From a virus: a stretch of DNA of 56,581 nucleotides. The position numbers and the translations under genes were made by a program. The notes under the pieces were generated by a model that saw only the letters and a list, made by a program, of their open reading frames with translations, was not told the DNA's origin and did not search any database. The first letter of the stretch is position 1, and every line of letters begins with the position of its first letter. Shown here one piece after another: positions 14,122 to 22,458 of the stretch. The stretch lies in the IMG/VR virus record IMGVR_UViG_3300000553_000048, positions 1 through 56,581 of that record, one strand, 5' to 3'.

Positions 14122-14853
14122 ATGGCCATTCAAATAAAATCCTTGGGTAGCGGTTCGGGAGGGAACTGCTACCGTCTTTCGGATGGGTTCACTCAAATCC
14201 TCCTAGAATGTGGCCTAACGGTAAAAAAGATCCGAAAAGGCTTGGACTTCCAGCTTTCCGGAATTGCTGCTTGCTTGGTTTCACACGGGCACGGAGACCA
14301 CAGTAAATCAGTCAAAGACCTGATAAAACTAGGAATTCCATGCTATATGTCCCCTGGTTGTTCAACCTCTCTTTGGCTGGATGGAGACAGTCGGTGCCAC
14401 TGGGTTTACCCTAGGCAAATATTCACAGTCGGGACTCTCACGGTTTACCCTTTTGAGACAGTCCATGATTCTGAAACTCATATGACCGGTGACACTCTAG
14501 GGTACTATATCAAGAGTCAAGCCACCGGGGAGTTTATCCTTTTTGTAACTGATACAGCATACATAAAACCCAAATTTAAGCGACTCGATTACATCATGTG
14601 CGAGTGCAACTATAGCGAGGACGCTATAGAACAGAGCCTAAAATCTGGCGGAATCTGCCAAGCTCAATATAAGCGGATCGTATCTACTCATTTCGGCCTG
14701 AATAATGTGGTGGAGTTCTTGAAGGCCAACGACCTTTCACATCTGAAGGAAATTTACCTACTGCACCTCAGCAACGGAAATTCCGACGAAGCCCTAATCC
14801 TAAAAACCATAAGGCAGTTTACCGGCGTTCCGGTTGTTTGCTGCGCGGAGTGA
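14122..14853 (+). CDS. MBL-fold metallo-hydrolase
   Basis: This 243-residue protein has the zinc motif SHGHGDHS and an N-terminal LGSGSGGNCYRL. Further metal ligands are expected at DTAYI and at HFGLNN. The family (YycJ-like, beta-lactamase fold) often accompanies RecT-type recombinases in phages. It probably acts as a nuclease or phosphodiesterase on DNA ends, but the substrate is unknown. ATG 14122 is chosen over an in-frame TTG at 14116. Confidence 0.85.
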   Translation: MAIQIKSLGSGSGGNCYRLSDGFTQILLECGLTVKKIRKGLDFQLSGIAACLVSHGHGDHSKSVKDLIKLGIPCYMSPGCSTSLWLDGDSRCHWVYPRQIFTVGTLTVYPFETVHDSETHMTGDTLGYYIKSQATGEFILFVTDTAYIKPKFKRLDYIMCECNYSEDAIEQSLKSGGICQAQYKRIVSTHFGLNNVVEFLKANDLSHLKEIYLLHLSNGNSDEALILKTIRQFTGVPVVCCAE

Positions 14854-14856
14854 AAA

Positions 14857-15060
14857 ATGAATGAAACAAAAATGAATCGGCAAAGAATTATCAGGAAACC
14901 GGAGTTACTCAACATTGTTGGTCTGAGCGACCCAACAATTTGGAGGATGGAGAAAGACGGGACTTTCCCTAAGCGTTTGCGCCTGGGAGGTAATTCCTGC
15001 GGTTGGTTGGAATCTGAAGTTATGGATTGGTTGGCCGAACGTGCTGAGGCAAGGGGGTAA
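14857..15060 (+). CDS. AlpA-family HTH protein (excisionase/regulator-like)
   Basis: This 67-residue protein has a winged-helix MerR/AlpA-like fold: RKPELLNIVGLSDPTIWRME, FPKRLRLGGNSCGWLESEV. AlpA-type proteins act as regulators or directionality factors for tyrosine recombinases. Here it could assist integrase in excision, although it lies 12 kb from int in the early operon. Confidence 0.75.
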   Translation: MNETKMNRQRIIRKPELLNIVGLSDPTIWRMEKDGTFPKRLRLGGNSCGWLESEVMDWLAERAEARG

Positions 15061-15062
15061 AG

Positions 15063-15242
15063 ATGATACAGGCTATGAATGCCGGATTTGTGGCCGGTGT
15101 GGCCCTCGGCATTCTGCGAGGCCTGCTTGATAAGAAGAACATGGAAGATTTCCTTGAGGCTGCCAAGAAGGACAAGGGAACGGTTATTAAACTGCAACAC
15201 GCCTTTGTCCTTGGAGCCGCACCTGATGGAGAACCGAACTGA
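15063..15242 (+). CDS. Small hypothetical protein, 59 aa
   Basis: ATG 15063 lies three bases after the previous stop, with AAGGGGG upstream. The product has a hydrophobic start (AGFVAGVALGILRGLL) and an amphipathic end. The stop shares a base with the next start (TGATG). Not recognised. Confidence 0.5.
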   Translation: MIQAMNAGFVAGVALGILRGLLDKKNMEDFLEAAKKDKGTVIKLQHAFVLGAAPDGEPN

Positions 15243-15607
15243 TGACGAAGCGAACACTTAGCAATCTTGGCCGGGAAATGAAAGAGGCATACGAAGCAGC
15301 TGGCCTTGATCCCGTAGCGGTACAGAAATCCCTGGAAGAAATACCAGGGGCCTGGGAAGAGAAGGAAATTCCAGACATACCAATGTTCAACCACTCACTG
15401 TCTTCTAACATCGAGGCACTGGGGTTTCAACGGGCATCTGAGGAAGCTATAACCGGCACCCTGGCTATCAAGTTCAAGTCGGGAGGCCTGTATCATTATG
15501 AGAATTTCCCGGACGATATGTATAGAGATTTGTGTGCAGCTGACTCTGTCGGGAAGTTCTTCCATATGCACGTCCGGGGTAAGTTCTCGGGCGAGAGGGT
15601 GGGGTGA
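15242..15607 (+). CDS. KTSC-domain protein
   Basis: This 121-residue protein ends in a KTSC domain (about residues 50-118; SSNIEALGF, LAIKFKSGGLYHYENFP, SVGKFFHMHVRGKF). The domain is small, common in phages and bacteria, and lacks a known biochemical activity; nucleic-acid binding has been proposed. The N-terminal 45 residues are an acidic helical extension. Confidence 0.75.
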   Translation: MTKRTLSNLGREMKEAYEAAGLDPVAVQKSLEEIPGAWEEKEIPDIPMFNHSLSSNIEALGFQRASEEAITGTLAIKFKSGGLYHYENFPDDMYRDLCAADSVGKFFHMHVRGKFSGERVG

Positions 15608-15611
15608 AGGG

Positions 15612-15965
15612 ATGATCGATTTAAAACAACATGAACTCCATATTTGGCAGCGTGAAAATTTCGGATCTCATGAAGATGATCTTTTAAAATGCGCGCTTGG
15701 AATGGCCGAAGAAGTTGGTGAAACATGCCACCATATTCTGAAAGGAGCTCAAAAAATCCGTGGAGGCGTGAACGGCATTAACAAGGAGCAGGTTGCTGAT
15801 GGTGTAGCGGATACACTGATATATGGTCTTCAAATCCTCTCAATTTTAGGACTGGATGCCGAACGAGAAATTTCCAAAGTTATCGATGAGGTTTTGAAAC
15901 GAAATTGGAATGAAGATCCATCAGGAAAAGTTTTTTCTGAACCAATTCAACATATTCAGGTTTGA
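15612..15965 (+). CDS. MazG-like nucleotide pyrophosphohydrolase-like protein
   Basis: This 117-residue all-helical protein has MazG-type metal-binding helices: GMAEEVGETCHHILKGA and VADGVADTLIYGLQIL (acidic residues spaced as E-x-x-E and D-x-x-x-D). MazG-like phage enzymes hydrolyse dNTPs or alarmones, adjusting host nucleotide pools. ATG 15612 is chosen because GAAGGG lies just upstream. Confidence 0.7.
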   Translation: MIDLKQHELHIWQRENFGSHEDDLLKCALGMAEEVGETCHHILKGAQKIRGGVNGINKEQVADGVADTLIYGLQILSILGLDAEREISKVIDEVLKRNWNEDPSGKVFSEPIQHIQV

Positions 15966-15975
15966 GGATTGAGAA

Positions 15976-16680
15976 ATGACAATTCCAACAAAAATAATAG
16001 AGATCCACTCCGAGGGAATTGGCACCCCGAACTACTACAAGACCGACACGGGCGTTTTCACGACTCAGCAGATGGCGGATTTCTTCAACCTGACCACAAA
16101 AGCGTTTATCCGATTTATCAGGATTCACGGCCATGAGCACCGTAACGCTTGCAAGGTCCGGTCGAGAAAAGCGGAGAAGAAGCAGCCCACCTTGCGAATA
16201 ATCGAGGAGTTGCCCAGGAAGAAGAACCGGCGATCTTTCCTTACCAATCAAGGTGTGATGTCACCAACCCGGATTTGTGCTCTGACTGGCATGCCGCTCG
16301 GGACGTTCTACTGGCGGACCCAGACTGAAGATATGACTAACCCTGATTTCTTTGCGCCTGGGCGGCGATGGAGGAGCAACGCTGAAGAAAAAGTAAAGTA
16401 CCTCAGTAAAGAGCAAAAGAAACGAGAACAGGAGAAAATAAGCAAAATAGCTCAACAGATTTCTATGTCTGGGAACTCTGGCATTGCGGCTATTGATCCT
16501 ATCCAGGTTAAGGTCTCAAGACCGGTAATAAGGGAGGTTGAAAAGAAGAAGCGGCCAAAACAGACGCTCGAGGAAAGGGACGCAGACTACCGTAAGGCAC
16601 TCAGGCAGGCTGTCTATGCCGGCAACACTATGGCTCTGGCTCCTGGTGGTGGGGTTAGTTTACGGGGGAGAGGAGAATGA
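15976..16680 (+). CDS. Hypothetical basic protein with HTH-like segments, 234 aa
   Basis: The N-terminal region (FTTQQMADFFNLTTKAFIRF) and a second one (MSPTRICALTGMPLGTFYWR) look like helix-turn-helix elements. Long Lys/Arg-rich stretches suggest nucleic-acid binding. The C-terminus has a charged helix (LEERDADYRKALRQAVYAG). I do not recognise the family. It sits among replication-associated genes. Confidence 0.55.
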   Translation: MTIPTKIIEIHSEGIGTPNYYKTDTGVFTTQQMADFFNLTTKAFIRFIRIHGHEHRNACKVRSRKAEKKQPTLRIIEELPRKKNRRSFLTNQGVMSPTRICALTGMPLGTFYWRTQTEDMTNPDFFAPGRRWRSNAEEKVKYLSKEQKKREQEKISKIAQQISMSGNSGIAAIDPIQVKVSRPVIREVEKKKRPKQTLEERDADYRKALRQAVYAGNTMALAPGGGVSLRGRGE

Positions 16681-16707
16681 TAAGGAAAATTATTTTAAAG
16701 GAAAACA

Positions 16708-17262
16708 ATGCAACCAGAACGATTTGACAAAATAACAGAAGAGCAGATTCAGGACATCAGAAGGACCTTACTCCTGAAAAGTAAAGAGTATGCAAGGCGA
16801 GGGGATCGGCTGAGCAATTTCAAGACGGCAGCCAGGTTTGACACGAAGATCGAAGAGACGCCGGAACGGGCCTTGTGGGGTATGTGGCGGAAACATTTGG
16901 TGTCGATCTTGGATATCATTGACGACCTGGACAACGATATCCTTCCTTCTGTGCCACTCCTGAACGAAAAATGCCGTGACGTTGTGAACTACGCTATCCT
17001 TTTAAAGGCGTTAATTTTGGAGCGGTATGATATGTTCGTTAATGATAAAATTATCAATAAGCAAGAAACGGACGCTAATATGTCGAAGGCTATAAATGAC
17101 ACCATGACCGTTGGTACCGGTATTTTGAAACACATCCCTGTGCGGGATTTTATGCAAGTTTGCGACGACGACGAAATAAAGGGATTCAAGCCGCATCCTT
17201 GTATTGATTCTCATGATTACGTGCCGGAATCACTAATGGCGTCACTGAATAACAAGAAATGA
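16708..17262 (+). CDS. DUF1599-like (nucleotide modification associated) protein
   Basis: This 184-residue protein matches the all-helical DUF1599/Nmad1-type family in its first 125 residues: LLLKSKEYARRGDRLSNFKT, TPERALWGMWRKHLVSI, CRDVVNYAILLKALILER. The family is linked to phage nucleotide metabolism and base modification. The C-terminal 60 residues are a separate, unassigned extension. It starts after AAAGGAAA and is coupled to the next gene by ATGA. Confidence 0.65.
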   Translation: MQPERFDKITEEQIQDIRRTLLLKSKEYARRGDRLSNFKTAARFDTKIEETPERALWGMWRKHLVSILDIIDDLDNDILPSVPLLNEKCRDVVNYAILLKALILERYDMFVNDKIINKQETDANMSKAINDTMTVGTGILKHIPVRDFMQVCDDDEIKGFKPHPCIDSHDYVPESLMASLNNKK

Positions 17263-17420
17263 GCGGAGATAGACAGGACGTCCCTTGCAAGATGCAGCGC
17301 GGGGAAAAGATGCCGGTTGGCTGGTGCGACCTGGTTCAATTTGCCGAGATTTGCGAGGGATGTCCGTACAATAAAGGGCGGGATGTCAGTTTGTATCAAA
17401 AGGAAATCTATGGAAAGTGA
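17259..17420 (+). CDS. Small Cys-rich protein, 53 aa
   Basis: The ATG at 17259 overlaps the previous stop. Four Cys (DVPCKM, GWCD and CEGCPY) could bind zinc. The stop at 17418-17420 lies 8 bases inside the next gene. It was missed if the next gene is extended upstream to 17317; the tight overlaps favour this layout. Confidence 0.55.
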   Translation: MSGDRQDVPCKMQRGEKMPVGWCDLVQFAEICEGCPYNKGRDVSLYQKEIYGK

Positions 17421-18252
17421 AACCTTTATAACGATTCCGAATTTCGAGAAATGGCAGCATTACAAAGATAGGTGTCCTCCGTGGATTAAACTTCATCGTG
17501 ACATCCTGAATGACTATAAATTTTCACGCTTGCAAGATGCTAGCAAGGCGCATCTTGTCTTGATTTGGTTGCTTGCAAGCCAGATGGAAAACCGAATTCC
17601 AAACGACCCCAAATGGATTGCTCAAAGAATAGGGTCAACGTCTAAGGTTGACGTTGAGGAACTTCAAACCATTGGATTTATTAAAATTGTGCAATCTGAT
17701 AGCAACGCGCTAGCAGATTGCAAGCAAGATGGTATTGGAGAGACAGAGGCAGAGGCATATAAACCAGACAGAGACAGAGACATAAAAGACTCTTGTGCCG
17801 AGCCGCTTACGCCCTCGACACCAGACGAGCCAGAATCGCCAATTTTGAAGTTTCCTGTCATCGGTAAAGAAAAAACCTTTTCCGTATATCGTTCTGATAT
17901 TGAGGAATGGAAAGAAACGTACCTGGGTGTCGATGTGCTCATGGAAGTAAAAAAATGCCGGCAGTGGAACGTAGACAACCCCACCAAACGCAAAACGATA
18001 AAGGGGATTCGTACTCACATTTCTTCGTGGCTGGGAAGGGCTCAGGATGGAAGTAGCAACAGAGGAAGGAGGCAACCGCCCAATACCCCACGAGTCAACT
18101 CCGTGCGGGACAAGCAGATAAGCGACAGAGACAAGATAGCAAGAATGTTAATTCAAACGAAGGAACAATCAGATGGAAAAGAGAATGACTGTCCAGTCGG
18201 TATTGCAGGTCCTGTGCCATCTGTCCCTCAGATACCCGGAAGCAGGATATAG
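17410..18252 (+). CDS. Phage replication initiation-type protein (winged-helix N-terminus)
   Basis: This 280-residue protein opens with a domain typical of phage replication initiators (WIKLHRDILNDYKFSRL, KAHLVLIWLLASQMENRIP, DPKWIAQRIG). A charged linker follows, and then a C-terminal DnaD/DnaT-like part (KKCRQWNVDNPTKRKTIKG, ISSWLGRAQDG). It should bind the origin and help load the host helicase. The start at ATG 17410 follows AAAAGGAAA. It overlaps the next gene by 80 bases. Confidence 0.75.
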   Translation: MESETFITIPNFEKWQHYKDRCPPWIKLHRDILNDYKFSRLQDASKAHLVLIWLLASQMENRIPNDPKWIAQRIGSTSKVDVEELQTIGFIKIVQSDSNALADCKQDGIGETEAEAYKPDRDRDIKDSCAEPLTPSTPDEPESPILKFPVIGKEKTFSVYRSDIEEWKETYLGVDVLMEVKKCRQWNVDNPTKRKTIKGIRTHISSWLGRAQDGSSNRGRRQPPNTPRVNSVRDKQISDRDKIARMLIQTKEQSDGKENDCPVGIAGPVPSVPQIPGSRI

Positions 18253-18652
18253 TCCCGAGCAGCTACTTGTCCTTGCTGAAGGTTTCTTTGAGGATCTTAC
18301 TGACGAGAATATCAGCCAGGAAGATTTTGAACTGTTTGTGAGAACTACCCGTAAAGTTTGTAAATTTTTTCCTAAAATGAGCGATATTTTAGACGTAAGA
18401 AAAAAAGAGAGAGAACGTGGTGAGACGGGGAAAGGAAGGAAAAAGGTTTCAGGACAACTCGAAGAGCGCACGGCGGACCTCACTCCCGAAGAAGTAGCAA
18501 GAAACCTGCGGCATATCGAAATTATCAAAAAGATGCTGGCTGGAGATTTATCGATGGATGACGCCGTAAACGAGCAGGACCGGATAAAATTCTATGCGCA
18601 GGGTGATTCGAATGTCATCCCTTTGTGCCAGAATACAGGCAAGGCTGCATGA
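18173..18652 (+). CDS. Putative helicase-loader-like replication protein, 159 aa
   Basis: The helical N-terminus (YSPEQLLVLAEGFFEDLTD, ISQEDFELFVRTTRKVCKF, FPKMSDILD) resembles small phage proteins that follow the initiator and act like lambda P or G39P in helicase loading. The middle is a charged linker. Assignment rests on position and the FP-x-x-SDIL segment, so it is tentative. The start is supported by AAGGA about 10 bases upstream. Confidence 0.5.
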   Translation: MEKRMTVQSVLQVLCHLSLRYPEAGYSPEQLLVLAEGFFEDLTDENISQEDFELFVRTTRKVCKFFPKMSDILDVRKKERERGETGKGRKKVSGQLEERTADLTPEEVARNLRHIEIIKKMLAGDLSMDDAVNEQDRIKFYAQGDSNVIPLCQNTGKAA

Positions 18653-18680
18653 AACCATCCATCCCGGTAGGTGGGGAAGG

Positions 18681-19013
18681 GTGAAGGTAAAATTTAACGA
18701 TACAGGTCAAAATACGAGGTTTTTGAAAATGGTTGGAAACATCAACGAATACGTAACCAGGCTGACCTGGGGTTTAGTCCGCCAGTGTCGTAGAAAGAAA
18801 AAATCGGACAGAGAAATAATAGATGAGATACTTAACAACTCTGAGTATTTGTCTGCTGTAGCGAGATTTGAAGAAGTTTACCCGTCCGAGAATGTGTGCT
18901 GGCCGGAATATATTCAAAAATATTGGGTTTGCACCCTGCATGAAAAGCAAAACCCCGAAACGGTAGGCGGTCGGTCCGGGGTTTCAGGTGAAGCAATGGT
19001 TAAAAAACCATGA
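18681..19013 (+). CDS. Hypothetical protein, 110 aa
   Basis: The GTG at 18681 is preceded by GGGGAAGG. An alternative ATG lies at 18729. The protein is helical with a basic patch (RQCRRKKKSDREIIDEILN). Not recognised. It lies between the replication genes and the putative late regulator. Confidence 0.5.
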   Translation: MKVKFNDTGQNTRFLKMVGNINEYVTRLTWGLVRQCRRKKKSDREIIDEILNNSEYLSAVARFEEVYPSENVCWPEYIQKYWVCTLHEKQNPETVGGRSGVSGEAMVKKP

Positions 19014-19056
19014 TACCGTTATTGAAAAAGTTTATCAATAAGTAAAAAGGAGAAAT

Positions 19057-19650
19057 ATGTTAGAAAGCGCCGCCGGAGAGAGAAAAATGTTCAAGTCAGT
19101 GAAACATGCTTTGCAGATCGCATACCTGATGGAATTCGTCCAGATGTACGCAAAAAGCTGCCTGGCTCACCTGATCGACAAGGCTATGGAAAAATACGGT
19201 ATAGAGCCAGAGGAAGAGTCAAGCGTGTTCTGGGAGAGGCTTGACCAGTCGGAGATAAAAGCTCAATGCGCCATGATCCGGAATGTTTGCCAGCGAGTAC
19301 TAACGCCTGACGAATACACGTATGTCATGGCGAAATATAGCCAGGAGCCGGGTGAAATTGACAAGGATGGCCTCCTTACCCTGGACGGGAAGATTCCGGC
19401 GAGGAATCGGTTCCAGGATTCAGTAGAAGGCGGCTTGCTCTGCGTGGAAAAGACAAATTGTGTCTGCCAGATGATTCAGCATGTTCTTGATTACGGGACG
19501 CCTTCAGAGCGAACGATTGCGCGGGAGAATGACGAGACTCTGTATAAGGTCAGGACTGACATCGGGCGGATCCGGAGAAGGGCGAAGGGATTGGAGTTTG
19601 ATATTGAACGGAAACTGGCGCCGTTGTTCCGGAAGGAAGGGGTGGTTTGA
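19057..19650 (+). CDS. Hypothetical protein in the position of a late-gene regulator, 197 aa
   Basis: The start follows AAAAAGGAG. The protein is mostly helical with four Cys (QCAMIRNVCQ, LLCVEKTNCVCQ) and a basic HTH-like C-terminus (GTPSERTIARENDETLYKV, IGRIRRRAKGLEFDIER). It is one of the last regulatory candidates before the late promoter at 21174, where lambda-like phages place their Q antiterminator. I have no family match; the Q role is inferred only from position. Confidence 0.4.
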   Translation: MLESAAGERKMFKSVKHALQIAYLMEFVQMYAKSCLAHLIDKAMEKYGIEPEEESSVFWERLDQSEIKAQCAMIRNVCQRVLTPDEYTYVMAKYSQEPGEIDKDGLLTLDGKIPARNRFQDSVEGGLLCVEKTNCVCQMIQHVLDYGTPSERTIARENDETLYKVRTDIGRIRRRAKGLEFDIERKLAPLFRKEGVV

Positions 19651-19653
19651 TAT

Positions 19654-19932
19654 ATGTATATTCAAGATGATGAAATTCTGCCATGGATTTCCGATACGGC
19701 AGAAGCGTTGAGCCTAAAGGAATTTCATACGTCCATAGGGCCTTGTCCGCACTGCCGCTATCCTGTCCGGTATCCTTTGGTGGCGCGGAAGAGCGATATC
19801 GACATACTCACTCAGATGATCAAGAGTGCTAATAGAGTGATGATAGACTGGGGAATAACTGGGTGCCTGCTGGCCGAGATAAAATCTCGTTGTTTTATCG
19901 AGATCGCGAAAGAGAAAGAAAGGAACAAGTAA
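19654..19932 (+). CDS. Small protein with a CPHC zinc motif, 92 aa
   Basis: It starts three bases after the previous stop. One CPHC pair (GPCPHCRYPVRYPL) could form half of a zinc site; the rest is helical. Function is unknown. A late-regulation partner of the upstream gene is possible. Confidence 0.5.
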   Translation: MYIQDDEILPWISDTAEALSLKEFHTSIGPCPHCRYPVRYPLVARKSDIDILTQMIKSANRVMIDWGITGCLLAEIKSRCFIEIAKEKERNK

Positions 19933-19945
19933 AAGGAGTACAGAA

Positions 19946-21142
19946 ATGAGACAGTTAATTACAACCGAGAAAAAGCCTATAAAACTGTGGCTGTACGATA
20001 TTGAGGAAGGCGCGTTAAAACAGGCGCAGAATATAGCCAACTTGCCTTTTATTTTTAAGCATATTGCGTTGATGCCGGATGCACACCAAGGATACGGAAT
20101 GCCTATCGGTGGTGTAATGGCTACACGGGGAGTTGTCGTCCCGAATGCGGTGGGAGTGGATATAGGCTGCGGTATGATTGCCGCCCGGTCATCAATTCTG
20201 AATATCGAAACAGAAACTCTGAAAATGATAATGGGTGGCTCGCGGGAGAACAAGGGCGGGATCCGGGGCCATGTGCCGGTGGGGTTTTCTCACCAATCAA
20301 AACTCCAAGACGAGAAACTGATGCCGAATATCAGGGATTTTGGGGATCACGGAGAAATGCCTATTGTTGGGGAAGAATACCAAGCTGCTCTAAAACAATT
20401 AGGGACTCTCGGTGGCGGCAATCATTTTATCGAAATCCAAAAAGGTAGCGATGGTTTTGTGTGGGTCATGATCCATTCCGGCTCTCGAAACCTTGGATAT
20501 AAAGTCGCTAATCATTACAATCACCTGGCAAACGAGTTGAACAGAAAGTGGTTTTCCGAAGTTCCAATGTCTCACGAATTGGCTTTCCTTCCTCTTGACT
20601 CCAAGGAAGGGCATTCCTACTTACAGGAGATGAGGTATTGCGTTGAGTTTGCTCTTGCTAGCCGAAAACTGATGATGGAGCGCGTACAACAGTGCATAGC
20701 TGAAGTGGTGGGCGAAGTGGAGTTTGATGAAAGTATCAATATTGCACATAACTATGCCGCCATGGAACATCATTTTGGGGAGAATGTCCTTGTGCATCGA
20801 AAAGGGGCTACAAAAGCCGGTATGGGACAATTGGGGATTATCCCTGGTAGCCAAGGATCAGCGAGTTACATAGTCCGTGGTCTTGGAAATCCGGAGAGTT
20901 TTATGTCGTGCTCTCATGGAGCGGGGAGGAAAATGGGAAGAAAACAGGCCCAACGAGAATTGTCTTTAAAGGTGGAAAAGCAACGCCTTGACGAAATGGG
21001 AGTGATTCACAGTATTCGCACACCCAAAGACCTGGATGAGGCCGCAGGGGCTTATAAGGACATCCATGCGGTTATGGAGAACCAAAAGGATTTAGTATCC
21101 ATCGAAATTGAGTTAAAGCCTTTGGCGGTGGTAAAGGGGTAA
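19946..21142 (+). CDS. rtcB: RtcB RNA ligase
   Basis: This 398-residue protein is the usual length for RtcB, which joins 2',3'-cyclic phosphate and 5'-OH RNA ends using GTP and Mn2+. Metal-binding motifs are intact: MPDAHQGYGMPIGGV, GVDIGCGMIAA, GGGNHFIEI, HSGSRNLG, HNYAAMEHHF. The guanylylated His is in SCSHGAGR (H324). It starts after AAAGGAG and is the last gene before the late promoter. In a phage it may repair tRNAs cut by anticodon nucleases. No archease or RtcA gene is next to it. Confidence 0.93.
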   Translation: MRQLITTEKKPIKLWLYDIEEGALKQAQNIANLPFIFKHIALMPDAHQGYGMPIGGVMATRGVVVPNAVGVDIGCGMIAARSSILNIETETLKMIMGGSRENKGGIRGHVPVGFSHQSKLQDEKLMPNIRDFGDHGEMPIVGEEYQAALKQLGTLGGGNHFIEIQKGSDGFVWVMIHSGSRNLGYKVANHYNHLANELNRKWFSEVPMSHELAFLPLDSKEGHSYLQEMRYCVEFALASRKLMMERVQQCIAEVVGEVEFDESINIAHNYAAMEHHFGENVLVHRKGATKAGMGQLGIIPGSQGSASYIVRGLGNPESFMSCSHGAGRKMGRKQAQRELSLKVEKQRLDEMGVIHSIRTPKDLDEAAGAYKDIHAVMENQKDLVSIEIELKPLAVVKG

Positions 21143-21173
21143 GTGTTGGGTAAAACTGTATAAGTTGCGCCAC

Positions 21174-21202
21174 TTGACACTTTCAATCAGTAGGGGTATG
21201 AT
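21174..21202 (+). promoter_or_regulatory. Strong late promoter (pR'-like)
   Basis: A perfect TTGACA (21174-21179) is followed after 17 bases by TATGAT (21197-21202). It is the best sigma70 match I found in the window and lies directly upstream of the whole late operon. The predicted start is near 21209. A TTCCC/GGGAA hairpin (21222-21235) lies in the early transcribed region. Confidence 0.8.
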
Positions 21203-21240
21203 TATGGTACATTTGAGATAATTCCCTAAAGGGAAAATTT

Positions 21241-21277
21241 AAGGGCCGGTAGATTAATTTCTATCGGCCCTTTTTTT
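21241..21277 (+). terminator. Leader terminator downstream of the late promoter
   Basis: AAGGGCCGGTAGA and TCTATCGGCCCTT form a stem of about 13 bp with a 6-base loop, followed by T(7). It would end transcripts about 65 nt after the late start point unless RNA polymerase is modified, exactly as in lambda-type late control. Confidence 0.85.
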
Positions 21278-21298
21278 ATTTAAACCGGGAGAAATGAA

Positions 21299-21745
21299 AT
21301 GGCCGTATCGATTGCTCTGGTAATCGCGGAAGACGGGTCGTTGTTTGCGAGCATCGACCAGAATGCTCCTGAGCCCAGTGACGACAGCAGCGCTTCTTCC
21401 GGCTCACCCTCTGACACTGCTGGCGGATCTGATGGTCCGTCCTCTGACGTCGCCGCGCAAGCTGGTGGTGGCGCCTCAAGTTCTGGTGGTGGAGACGATG
21501 ACGACTCTGCTGGAACCCAGACAGTTCCTATGCCGGACCTTGCTCACTTTATCACAGCGCTGAAGGTTGTCTACAACGAGGTTGTCAAGTCTATGCCTCC
21601 GTCGGGTGGCGAAGGCTCACAGCCTGCCGGAAGTGGTGATGGTAATGGCGGGACCTCTTCGGGTTCTGGTCCCGGGTCGTCTGATGATGATGAGGACTCC
21701 GCTATGCAGTCTGCCTATTCTGGCGGCTCTCAGTCTGGCAGCTGA
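21299..21745 (+). CDS. Acidic low-complexity protein, 148 aa
   Basis: The start follows CCGGGAGA. Apart from short hydrophobic segments at the N-terminus (VSIALVIAEDGSLFASI) and middle (DLAHFITALKVVYNEVV), the protein is Ser-, Gly- and Asp-rich (SSGGGDDDDS, SSDDDEDS). It must be largely disordered. It is the first late gene, just before the small terminase. Function is unknown. Confidence 0.6.
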   Translation: MAVSIALVIAEDGSLFASIDQNAPEPSDDSSASSGSPSDTAGGSDGPSSDVAAQAGGGASSSGGGDDDDSAGTQTVPMPDLAHFITALKVVYNEVVKSMPPSGGEGSQPAGSGDGNGGTSSGSGPGSSDDDEDSAMQSAYSGGSQSGS

Positions 21746-21753
21746 TATAGGTT

Positions 21754-22458
21754 ATGGCTAATAAAGGACTCTCTCGTAAACAGAAGGCGTTTGTCACAGA
21801 ATATCTTGTTGACCTTAACGCGACTCAAGCGGCTGTTCGAGCTGGGTATAGTGCAAAGACGGCTTTTACGATTGGATCTGAGAACCTTAGAAAACCATTA
21901 ATTCAGAGTGCCATTCAGGAAGCAATGGCAAAGCGCGAAGAGCGCACCGAGATCACGCAAGACCTCGTCCTGAAAGAATGGCTTGAGTTGTACCGTCTCG
22001 ACGTGAACGACTTGGTCGAATACCGGCGAAACAATTGCCGGTTCTGCTGGGGCATTGATCACGAGTATCAGTGGACGCCGAACGAATACAAACAGGCTTG
22101 CCTAAAGGCTGAGACAGAGAAGCAAAATCCTCCTTCTTCAGCCGGCGGAATTGATTTTAATCTGAACCGCACGGCAAACCCTGAATGTCCTGAATGCGGA
22201 GGCGAAGGGAAAGGCCGTATCATTGTCAAGGACACGCGAAACCTGCCGCCTGCAGCTCGAAAGATTTACAACGGTGTTCAGTTGAGCAAGGACGGTCTTA
22301 AGGTGCTGCTGCTCGATAGAGACAAGGCCCTGGATAATGTCGCCCGGCACCTGGGCATGTTCAAAGACAAACTTGAGATAACAGGGAAGGTCGAACTTCT
22401 GGAGGGTATGTCAATTGCCGAGCTCGAAGAACGATTCAACCGTCTCCCTAAAGTCTGA
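21754..22458 (+). CDS. terS: Terminase small subunit
   Basis: This 234-residue protein has the Terminase_2 HTH domain at the N-terminus (SRKQKAFVTEYLVDLNATQA, AVRAGYSAKTAFTIGSENL). It also has a zinc-ribbon-like insertion with CRFCWG and CPECGGEG. It recognises the packaging site and feeds DNA to the large subunit. The 3' end overlaps terL by 44 bases. Confidence 0.88.
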   Translation: MANKGLSRKQKAFVTEYLVDLNATQAAVRAGYSAKTAFTIGSENLRKPLIQSAIQEAMAKREERTEITQDLVLKEWLELYRLDVNDLVEYRRNNCRFCWGIDHEYQWTPNEYKQACLKAETEKQNPPSSAGGIDFNLNRTANPECPECGGEGKGRIIVKDTRNLPPAARKIYNGVQLSKDGLKVLLLDRDKALDNVARHLGMFKDKLEITGKVELLEGMSIAELEERFNRLPKV

